A stretch of DNA of 64,000 bases from an uncultured Synergistales bacterium (GTDB lineage: Bacteria; Synergistota; Synergistia; Synergistales; Aminobacteriaceae). The position numbers were made by a program, and so were the translations under genes. Under the pieces are notes generated by a model, which worked only from the letters and a program-made list of their open reading frames with translations, ran no database searches and had not been told where the DNA came from. The stretch covers positions 1 through 64,000 of the forward strand of contig CAJOGI010000001.1 in assembly GCA_905234075.1 (NCBI GenBank). Reading direction: 5' to 3'. Positions within the stretch are counted from its first letter, which is position 1, and the number at the start of each line of letters is the position of its first letter. This document shows, one piece after another, positions 25,450 through 31,712 of this stretch.

Positions 25450-25652
25450 AATAAATCTTCTCCTTTGTAATTCAATTAACAATTTATTTTTTTCTTGTCG
25501 CTTTGATTTTCTCTCGCAACGCTGTGAATTATAACTCTGACTTTTATAAATCATATCGGGAAAATTACTGACTTTTATAAATTAATTAATAAAGCCCGTT
25601 GAATGATAGAATAATAAAAACAAATCGAGAGGAAAAATTTTTATAAAATCAC

Positions 25653-26876
25653 ATGGAAAAATTCGACACACTTATAATCGGCGGAGGTGCTGCCGGTCTT
25701 ATGGCGGCGATCAGGGCGGCTTCGCTTGGTCAAAATGTAGCAATCGCAGAAAAAAATCATTCGGTCGGGGAAAAATTATTAATTTCAGGCAAAGGCCGCT
25801 GTAATTTTACGAACGCTGAGAGCGATATCAATGCCTTCATAGCAAAATACGGAGATAACGGAAAATTTTTATACTCGGCTTTCAGTAAGTTCGGGCCGGC
25901 TGAAACCGTAAACTTTTTTAAGAAAATAGGGGTCGAGTCCGTCGAGGAACGAGGCAAGAGAATTTTTCCGGCTTCGGGCGGTTCTCAACGAGTTCTTGAC
26001 GCTCTAATAATGCAGTGCAAAAAATTTAACGTCAAAATTATGCGCAGCACTCCAGTAAAAGCAGTCAAAGTAAAAAATTCACATATCGACCGCGTAATAA
26101 CAAATAACGATGAATTTACAGCGGATAAATATATTTTAACGACCGGCGGAAAATCTTATCCGAAAACGGGCTCAACGGGCGACGGGTATATTTTTGCTCA
26201 ACAGGCCGGGCACACAGTAACGGATTTATATCCTGCTATCGTGCCAGTAAGAACACGTGAAACGTGGGTGAAGCTCGCTAGCGGCTGTAACTTGCGGAAC
26301 GTCAGGTTAAATGTAATTCTTGACGGAAAAAAAATTGATGAAAGATTTGGCGAAATGGAATTTACTAACTTTGGCATAAGCGGCCCTATAGTTATGGATT
26401 TAAGCTCACACGTCCCGGACTGGCAGGGCGAGTTAATTTTTTCGCTAGACTTGAAACCGACTTTGACTCAAGAAATTTTAATTGAACGAATAAAACGCGA
26501 GATAAAAAATTTTTACGGCCATAAAAGATTTTTCGGGCTTGTTCGGTCTTTAGTTCCGGCTCAAATGGTCAAATTAATTTTGGAGCTTTCAGACATTCCG
26601 CACGATAAACCGATCGAATATATTTCGGACGAAGAAATTTTAGAGCTGGTGAATTTATTAAAAGACATTCGCATGAATATAAACGGCCTATGGAGTTTTA
26701 ATAACGCTGTCGTAACTCGTGGAGGAGTGAGCTTAAAAGAAGTTGACCCGTCAACAATGAAATCAAAGTTATGTGATAATTTATATTTTGCCGGAGAAAT
26801 TTTAGACTTGAACGGTCCGTCCGGCGGCTTTAATCTGCAAATTTGCTGGAGCACGGGCTACACAGCAGGCAGTTAA
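25653..26876 (+). CDS. HI0933/YhiN-type FAD-dependent oxidoreductase
   Basis: A 407-residue flavoprotein. The FAD dinucleotide fold is at the N-terminus (LIIGGGAAGLMAAIRAAS), followed by the family hallmark GEKLLISGKGRCNFTN and a C-terminal FAD contact, NLYFAGEILDLNGPSGGFN followed by LQICWSTG. The middle holds an insertion domain of beta strands and helices (about 190-340). Members include the BaiN-like proteins; the physiological substrate here is unknown. A heptamer repeat begins at its stop codon and separates it from coaX. Confidence 0.88.
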   Translation: MEKFDTLIIGGGAAGLMAAIRAASLGQNVAIAEKNHSVGEKLLISGKGRCNFTNAESDINAFIAKYGDNGKFLYSAFSKFGPAETVNFFKKIGVESVEERGKRIFPASGGSQRVLDALIMQCKKFNVKIMRSTPVKAVKVKNSHIDRVITNNDEFTADKYILTTGGKSYPKTGSTGDGYIFAQQAGHTVTDLYPAIVPVRTRETWVKLASGCNLRNVRLNVILDGKKIDERFGEMEFTNFGISGPIVMDLSSHVPDWQGELIFSLDLKPTLTQEILIERIKREIKNFYGHKRFFGLVRSLVPAQMVKLILELSDIPHDKPIEYISDEEILELVNLLKDIRMNINGLWSFNNAVVTRGGVSLKEVDPSTMKSKLCDNLYFAGEILDLNGPSGGFNLQICWSTGYTAGS

Positions 26877-26907
26877 AAGGTAGGAGTTAGGAGTTAGGAG
26901 GTAGGAA
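26877..26907 (+). repeat. heptamer repeat copy (four units)
   Basis: AAGG, TAGGAGT, TAGGAGT, TAGGAGG, TAGGAAC, directly after the flavoprotein stop codon and before coaX. Confidence 0.95.
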
Positions 26908-26943
26908 CGAAAAACTAAAATGCAAAGGAGAAAAATAAAAAGC

Positions 26944-27714
26944 ATGTTACTCGTAATTGACACAGGCAACACGACAACAGTTGTAGGAATTTTTGACGGC
27001 GATAATTTAATTGCGCATTGGAGATTATCTTCAATTCTTCACACTGCGGACGAACTCGGAATATATTTATTAAATTTGCTGGCCACGAAAAATATCAGTC
27101 CCTCTGACATTAAGGGCGCGGCCTTTGCGAGTGTTGTGCCATCGCTTGATTTCTCGATGACTGAAGCAATAAAAAATTATTTCAACGTAAAGCCTCTTCA
27201 GGTAAACGCCTCAACGGATACAGGAATGAAAATTCTTGTCAAAAATCCGAACGAGGTCGGAGCCGACAGAATAGTAAATGCCGTCGCAGGACGCGAAAAA
27301 TACGGTGCGCCTTCAATCGTTGCTGACTACGGAACGGCAATAACGTTTGACGTAGTTTCCCCCGAAGGCGATTATTTAGGCGGAGCGATTGCACCGGGTC
27401 TTCAGTCGGGAATTTCCGCGCTCTTCTCAAAAGCCGCAAAACTTCCTCAAGTTGCTCTCTCAATCCCTGAGAACGTCATAGGCCGAAGCACCGAAGAGGC
27501 TATTCAATCGGGAATTTTATTCGGCAACGCGGGACTGACTGACAGAATAATCGACATGATAAAAGAAAATCCCGGATTAAAAGACGCTAAAGTCATAGCT
27601 ACTGGAGGCCACGCGGGATTGATGGCTAAAGTCTCTAAAAATATTGACCTCGTTGATAATTGGCTAATGCTTGAAGGATTAAAACTAATCTGGACTAAAA
27701 ATGAAAATCCCTAA
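26944..27714 (+). CDS. coaX: type III pantothenate kinase
   Basis: A 256-residue kinase that makes 4'-phosphopantothenate, the first step to coenzyme A. Motifs: phosphate-binding DTGNTTTVVGIFDGD, PNEVGADRIVNAVAG, ADYGTAITFDVV and GGAIAPGLQSG, plus ATGGHAGLM near the end. I choose ATG 26944 (MLLVIDTG) because family members start there and AAGGAG is 13 bases upstream. ATG 26920 would add eight basic residues. The dihydrouridine synthase gene overlaps its end by 14 bases. Confidence 0.95.
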   Translation: MLLVIDTGNTTTVVGIFDGDNLIAHWRLSSILHTADELGIYLLNLLATKNISPSDIKGAAFASVVPSLDFSMTEAIKNYFNVKPLQVNASTDTGMKILVKNPNEVGADRIVNAVAGREKYGAPSIVADYGTAITFDVVSPEGDYLGGAIAPGLQSGISALFSKAAKLPQVALSIPENVIGRSTEEAIQSGILFGNAGLTDRIIDMIKENPGLKDAKVIATGGHAGLMAKVSKNIDLVDNWLMLEGLKLIWTKNENP

Positions 27715-28636
27715 TACCTCCTACCTCCTACCTCCTAATTCCTACCTGAAATTGGCTCTCGCTCCGTTGGCCGGAGTTACGACTCTGCCTGTGCGTGAAT
27801 TTTTTTCGGAACACGGCGCGGAATTAACCCACACGGAAATGATAAGCTGTGCCGGATTAATCCGGGACAATGAAAAAACTTTTGATATGCTTAAAATTTC
27901 GCCGCGTGAAGCCCCGTTAGTCATTCAGTTATTTGCGCCTGACGAAAAAATTTTAATCGGCGGTGCTGAAAAAATTAAAAAGCTCTGTAAAAAATTTTTT
28001 GCCTTTGGAATTAATATGGCCTGCCCGATGCCTAAAATCACAAAAAATCATTGCGGCTCTGCTTTATTAAAGAAGCCTGAGACAGCTTTTAACATGGTAA
28101 AAGAATTAAAAAATTTTAATCTTCCCGTGTGGGTAAAAATTAGAAAGCTCGAAAACGAATCGGACACGCTAAAATTTATTGAGACTCTTACGAACGCCGG
28201 AGCTGATAATATTTGCATACACGGAAGGACAGCGGCGCAGCGTTACGAGGGCCAAGCCGATAAAAATATTGTAGGACTTGCAGCAAAAAATTTTCCAACC
28301 CTCATAAGCGCGAGCGGCGACGTTAAAACTGTTGACGACATTAACGAATACTTTTCTTATGGCTGTGTCTGTGTAATGCTTGCACGCGGAGCTATAGCTA
28401 ACCCGTTTTTATTTGAAGAATATCATGGAATTTTTAGAGACAATTACGAACGAATAGAAATTTTAATAAATTTTGCCAAACGCGCTAAAGAGCTTTCAGG
28501 CGAACACAAAGCCTTAGTGGCCATGAAAAGATTTGCGGGAAGCATAATAAAATTCTCGCAAGGTTCGGCAGAAAAAAGAAAACTTGCGTGCATGTCAACG
28601 AGCCTTGACGAAATTATAAAAATTTTGAGGGGGTAG
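27701..28636 (+). CDS. tRNA-dihydrouridine synthase with repeat-encoded N-terminus
   Basis: A 311-residue FMN enzyme that reduces uridine to dihydrouridine in tRNA. The barrel starts at residue ~17 (KLALAPLAGVTTLPVREFF). The catalytic Cys lies in INMACPMPK, followed by GSALLKKPE, the VKIRK motif, HGRTAAQRYEGQAD and the phosphate-binding ISASGDVKT and MLARGAIANPF. The first ~16 residues (MKIPNTSYLLPPNSYL) are translated from a heptamer repeat (27709-27748); normal Dus proteins have native sequence before the APMAGV motif instead. The ATG lies inside the end of coaX (14-base overlap). The true start may be a non-ATG codon after the repeat. Confidence 0.88.
   Translation: MKIPNTSYLLPPNSYLKLALAPLAGVTTLPVREFFSEHGAELTHTEMISCAGLIRDNEKTFDMLKISPREAPLVIQLFAPDEKILIGGAEKIKKLCKKFFAFGINMACPMPKITKNHCGSALLKKPETAFNMVKELKNFNLPVWVKIRKLENESDTLKFIETLTNAGADNICIHGRTAAQRYEGQADKNIVGLAAKNFPTLISASGDVKTVDDINEYFSYGCVCVMLARGAIANPFLFEEYHGIFRDNYERIEILINFAKRAKELSGEHKALVAMKRFAGSIIKFSQGSAEKRKLACMSTSLDEIIKILRG
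27709..27748 (-). repeat. heptamer repeat copy inside the Dus N-terminus (four units)
   Basis: Minus strand: CAGG, TAGGAAT, TAGGAGG, TAGGAGG, TAGGAGG, TATTA. Read on the plus strand in the Dus frame it has no stop and encodes a Ser/Tyr/Leu/Pro-rich stretch. Confidence 0.95.
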
Positions 28637-28639
28637 GAT

Positions 28640-29257
28640 ATGGTAAAAGAAATAAGACCGAATGAAACAAAAAGAGCAGTAGCGTATGAACTTTGGTTGA
28701 ACGCGCCTAATCCTATGGTTACATTTTTCAAAACTCTTAATGTAACTAATCTTGTCAGATTTAGCAGAAAAAGAAAAATGAAGTTCAATATGCTGCTAGA
28801 TTACTGTATTGGAAAAGCGGCTGTTGAAATAAAAGAATTTTATATTCTTCCTGTAGGAAAAAAGTTGATGCAATATGATACAATCGCTGTAAATACCATT
28901 GTTAAAAACAAAGAAGGAGAAGTAAGTTCTTGCGATATTCTGTATAATCCTGACTTAAATATATTTAATTGCGATTATCTGAAATATACAGCGCAGGTAG
29001 CCGAAGAATGTGAAAACAGAGACTTAGTTGACAGCATGGTTATTGGCACGTCAGCAATCTTATATACGGAGATAGACGGTGCTATAGGCATGAACAGCGG
29101 CATATATAACAATCCGTTTATTATTTGGGGAAGATACAGAAAAAAATTTTTCAAATATTATCTGCCGATTTCCTTTCAATTTCATCACACTCAAATGGAC
29201 GGAGCTCATGCAGGAAAATTTTTAGAAAACTTACAAAATGTAATAAATAATTTATAA
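28640..29257 (+). CDS. chloramphenicol acetyltransferase-like protein
   Basis: A 205-residue protein with the CAT fold pattern. The catalytic HHTQMDGAHAGKF near residue 187 matches HHxxxDGxH, and PISFQFHH precedes it. N-terminal FKTLNVTNLVRFSRKRKMK and the MLLDYCIGKAA helix correspond to the CAT N-terminal half. CAT proteins acetylate chloramphenicol from acetyl-CoA; many chromosomal relatives have other or unknown acceptors, and it is slightly shorter than classical CAT. It follows the Dus gene after three bases, with GGGGG as ribosome site. Whether it gives resistance cannot be told from the sequence. Confidence 0.8.
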   Translation: MVKEIRPNETKRAVAYELWLNAPNPMVTFFKTLNVTNLVRFSRKRKMKFNMLLDYCIGKAAVEIKEFYILPVGKKLMQYDTIAVNTIVKNKEGEVSSCDILYNPDLNIFNCDYLKYTAQVAEECENRDLVDSMVIGTSAILYTEIDGAIGMNSGIYNNPFIIWGRYRKKFFKYYLPISFQFHHTQMDGAHAGKFLENLQNVINNL

Positions 29258-29292
29258 TAAAATTAAGAACTATTTTGAGGGGATAATTAAAA

Positions 29293-29556
29293 ATGTCAGA
29301 GAAATTTGAATACATGCCAATGGGAGTTTGTCCGAAAAAAATTGAATTTGAAATCGATAACGGAAAATTGCATAACGTGAAATTTTACGGCGGCTGTCCT
29401 GGAAATCTCGCGGCCATTCCAAAATTAATTGAGGGCGCGGACGCTTTGAACGTGGCAAAAATTTTGCGTGGCAATCAGTGCGGCATTAAAGGAACTTCAT
29501 GCGCTGATCAATTAGCAATCGCTATTGAGGGTGCGTTAAATAAGAAAGCCTCGTGA
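29293..29556 (+). CDS. TSCPD domain protein (TIGR03905 type)
   Basis: An 87-residue protein with the TIGR03905 layout: YMPMGVCPKKIEFEID, FYGGCPGNLAAIPKLI, and the GTSCADQLAIAIEGAL motif that names the TSCPD fold. Four cysteines (two CP pairs, NQCGIKGTSC) could bind a metal. The same domain occurs at the C-terminus of vitamin B12-dependent ribonucleotide reductases. The function of the free-standing form is unknown. GAGGGG precedes its ATG. Confidence 0.88.
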   Translation: MSEKFEYMPMGVCPKKIEFEIDNGKLHNVKFYGGCPGNLAAIPKLIEGADALNVAKILRGNQCGIKGTSCADQLAIAIEGALNKKAS

Positions 29557-29562
29557 TTAAAA

Positions 29563-29895
29563 ATGAAAGTTGATACAAAATTCGGCAGTATATGGGACGA
29601 ACTGCCGCATAAATCCGAAAAAAAAATCCCTGAAACTCAATCGGAAGCGATGGATTTTTATCAGGCTGCCCAGTCAAGCATAACTGACTCGACAATGAAA
29701 ACGTGGGACGCTCACAACGATATGATGGCAAAATCGGCGGAGTTAAGAAAAATCAGCGCACGAAAAAAAGCTGTCGAACGTCAAGCTCAGCAACGCCGCG
29801 AAGAAAGCCTTGAGCTTATGAAGGAAGCAGCAGAAGAAAAAATAAAACGCTCCGAAGAAATTGAAAGCATATCATTAAAGCGCAAGGAAAGTTAA
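29563..29895 (+). CDS. coiled-coil protein of unknown function
   Basis: A 110-residue soluble, charged protein starting seven bases after the TSCPD gene. Residues ~65-110 form a strongly predicted coiled coil (ARKKAVERQAQQRREESL, then MKEAAEEKIKRSEEIE). The N-terminal half is polar with DFYQAAQSS and KTWDAHNDMM. No signal peptide or recognised domain. No strong ribosome site; probably translated by coupling to the gene before it. Confidence 0.6.
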   Translation: MKVDTKFGSIWDELPHKSEKKIPETQSEAMDFYQAAQSSITDSTMKTWDAHNDMMAKSAELRKISARKKAVERQAQQRREESLELMKEAAEEKIKRSEEIESISLKRKES

Positions 29896-29905
29896 AAATT
29901 TTTGC

Positions 29906-29934
29906 TTGTAAAAAATTTTATGAGCTGGTATAAT
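29906..29934 (+). promoter_or_regulatory. promoter of tRNA-Thr
   Basis: TTGTAA (29906-29911) and TATAAT (29929-29934) with 17-base spacing, 23 bases before the tRNA. Confidence 0.65.
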
Positions 29935-29957
29935 TTCTCGCTGTGAATTGAATTATT

Positions 29958-30032
29958 GCCGGTGTGGCTCAGGGGTAGAGCAGCGCACTCGTAATGCGCA
30001 GGCCAACAGTTCAAATCTGTTCACCGGCTCCA
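29958..30032 (+). tRNA. tRNA-Thr, anticodon CGT
   Basis: Acceptor GCCGGTG/CACCGGC, D arm GCTCAGGGGTAGAGC, anticodon stem GCGCA/TGCGC enclosing CTCGTAA (anticodon 29990-29992), and T arm ACAG-TTCAAAT-CTGT. CCA is encoded (30030-30032). Reads ACG codons. Confidence 0.96.
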
Positions 30033-30071
30033 GAAGAAAATTAATGCGGAATTGACCGCTTATAAATAAAA

Positions 30072-30098
30072 GACTCGCCGAGAAGCGAGTCCTTTTTT
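30072..30098 (+). terminator. terminator after tRNA-Thr
   Basis: GACTCGC (30072-30078) and GCGAGTC (30085-30091) pair perfectly around a six-base loop; CTTTTTTG follows. Confidence 0.88.
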
Positions 30099-30232
30099 GT
30101 CATAAAAATTTTATGCTAAAATATTTTGCTCAAGATTATAAAATTCACAGAAGAAAAATTTTTTACCATTACATTTGCCACTACAAAAATCTCAAAAATT
30201 TCTTGCTCTTGTAAAAATTCACGGAGCTGCTC

Positions 30233-30262
30233 AAAAAATTAGAATCGCAAATTTTTTCGCGA
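30233..30262 (-). terminator. terminator of the ssnA-ygfK-hyuA operon
   Basis: Minus strand: TCGCGAA and TTTGCGA (30245-30262) form a seven-base stem with one G-T pair, followed by TTCTAATTTTTT. It lies just past the hyuA stop. The rest of 30099-30232 holds a plus-strand TATGCTAAAAT box (30112-30122) but no convincing gene. Confidence 0.55.
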
Positions 30263-30266
30263 CACC

Positions 30267-31637
30267 TCATGATAAAAATTTTTTTCTTTTTAGAAATTTT
30301 CCGCAGTTTTCTTTTATAACTTTTCCCTCTTCGGCAGCTAGTTCGCCGCGCAGGAAAACTTTTTCAATCACGCCGTTAATTTTCATTCCTTCGAGAGGCG
30401 CGTAATCGCATTTAGAAACTTGTTCCGAAGCAGTAATTATTTTCGAGCGTTCAGGGTTTAAGATTACAATGTCAGCGTCAGAGCCTTCGCTGATAATTCC
30501 TTTGCGCGGGTAGAGCCCGTAGAGCTTCGCAGGATTTTCGCAAAGAACTTCGCACATTTTTTCGAGCGTTATTCTTTTCTTCGCAACGCCTTCAGAATAA
30601 ATTACTTCGCCGCGAGTTTCTACGCCGGGCATACCGCCGGGAATTTTTCTGAAATCATTTTTTCCTAATTCTTTTTGCTTAAGCGTAAAAGAACAGTGAT
30701 CCGTCGAGACCGTTTGAATTTCTCCGTCAGCTAAGGCCTTCCATAATGCTTCGTTATCGCTTTTTTCGCGCAAAGGAGGCGAAATTACATAACGCGCCCC
30801 CTCAAAGCCGGGCAGGTCGTATAAATCTTTCGTCATTGTCAAATATTGCGGACATGTTTCAGCGTAAACGGCTTGGCCTCTTGCGCGAGCAGCACGGATT
30901 TCGTTCAAGCCTTCTTCGCATGTTAAATGAACGTCAATGACAGGAGCGTCGGCAACTTCAGCAAAATGCAAAAGCCTTCCGATCGCTTCAGCTTCAGCCG
31001 CCGCCGGACGGGTTTTATAATGGCACGAGACATCGCCGCCGGAATTTTTATATTCTTCCTGCAAAGCCGCGATTAGGCCGTCATTTTCGCAGTGAACTCC
31101 AGTAATTCCTCCGACTTCTTTTAATCTCTTTAAGACCTGATAAATAGTCTTGTCATTTAATTTCGTGTCGTAGGTCATGTAGAGCTTGAAAGTCGTTACG
31201 CCCTCGTCCATCATTTTTTGGCACTCGTCCGAAATTTTTTCGTTCCATTCCGTTATTGACATGTGAATGCCGTAATCGCACGACACACCGGCTTCAGCTT
31301 TCTTGAGCCAGTTTTGCAAGCCCTCTTCTAACGTCTCGCCGTGATATTGAGTTCCGAAGTCAATAATCGTTGTAGTGCCTCCCGAAACAGCCGCCTTAGT
31401 CCCCGAATAAAAATCGTCGCACGTAACAGTCCCGGCCACGTGTAAATCAAAATGAGTGTGAGCGTCAATGAAGCCCGGAAAAATTAATTTGCCCGTTGCG
31501 TCAATGAGTTCAATATTTTCGGGAATGTCTTTTAATCCGCCCTTAACGACAGATTTTATTTTTTCGCCTTCGATTAATATATCCCCCGTAAAAATTTCGG
31601 AGGACGTTACTATTTTTCCGTTTTTAATTAATTTCAT
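30267..31637 (-). CDS. hyuA: dihydropyrimidinase/hydantoinase family ring-opening hydrolase
   Basis: A 456-residue cyclic amidohydrolase. Binuclear metal site: FPGFIDAHTHFDLH, the Lys to be carbamylated in VTTFKLYMTYD, VHCENDG, VDVHLTCEE and the Asp in STDHCSFTL. It matches D-hydantoinase/dihydropyrimidinase by length and motifs. In the gut-bacterial purine/urate cluster described in 2023, hyuA is one of the required genes, and here it sits in the same transcript as ygfK and ssnA. It presumably opens a cyclic ureide or imide intermediate. The ATG lies 68 bases after ygfK, with a heptamer repeat in the gap. Confidence 0.9.
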   Translation of the reverse strand: MKLIKNGKIVTSSEIFTGDILIEGEKIKSVVKGGLKDIPENIELIDATGKLIFPGFIDAHTHFDLHVAGTVTCDDFYSGTKAAVSGGTTTIIDFGTQYHGETLEEGLQNWLKKAEAGVSCDYGIHMSITEWNEKISDECQKMMDEGVTTFKLYMTYDTKLNDKTIYQVLKRLKEVGGITGVHCENDGLIAALQEEYKNSGGDVSCHYKTRPAAAEAEAIGRLLHFAEVADAPVIDVHLTCEEGLNEIRAARARGQAVYAETCPQYLTMTKDLYDLPGFEGARYVISPPLREKSDNEALWKALADGEIQTVSTDHCSFTLKQKELGKNDFRKIPGGMPGVETRGEVIYSEGVAKKRITLEKMCEVLCENPAKLYGLYPRKGIISEGSDADIVILNPERSKIITASEQVSKCDYAPLEGMKINGVIEKVFLRGELAAEEGKVIKENCGKFLKRKKFLS

Positions 31638-31680
31638 GATGTTAAATTTTATTTAAGAAATAAGAGGCGGAAGATTAAAA

Positions 31681-31712
31681 CTTCCTACCTCCTATCTCCT
31701 AATTCCTACCTC
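31681..31712 (-). repeat. heptamer repeat copy (four units)
   Basis: Minus strand: the ygfK stop TGA, then GG, TAGGAAT, TAGGAGA, TAGGAGG, TAGGAAG. It separates ygfK from hyuA. Confidence 0.95.

Noticed and set aside
28640-29257. Acquired antibiotic resistance gene
   Set aside because: The CAT motif is real, but nothing nearby (integrase, IS, attC) indicates recent mobility, and chromosomal CAT-like proteins often have other roles.
30175-30405. Plus-strand open frame of 76 codons
   Set aside because: It runs antisense into hyuA, has no ribosome site and no recognisable protein features.
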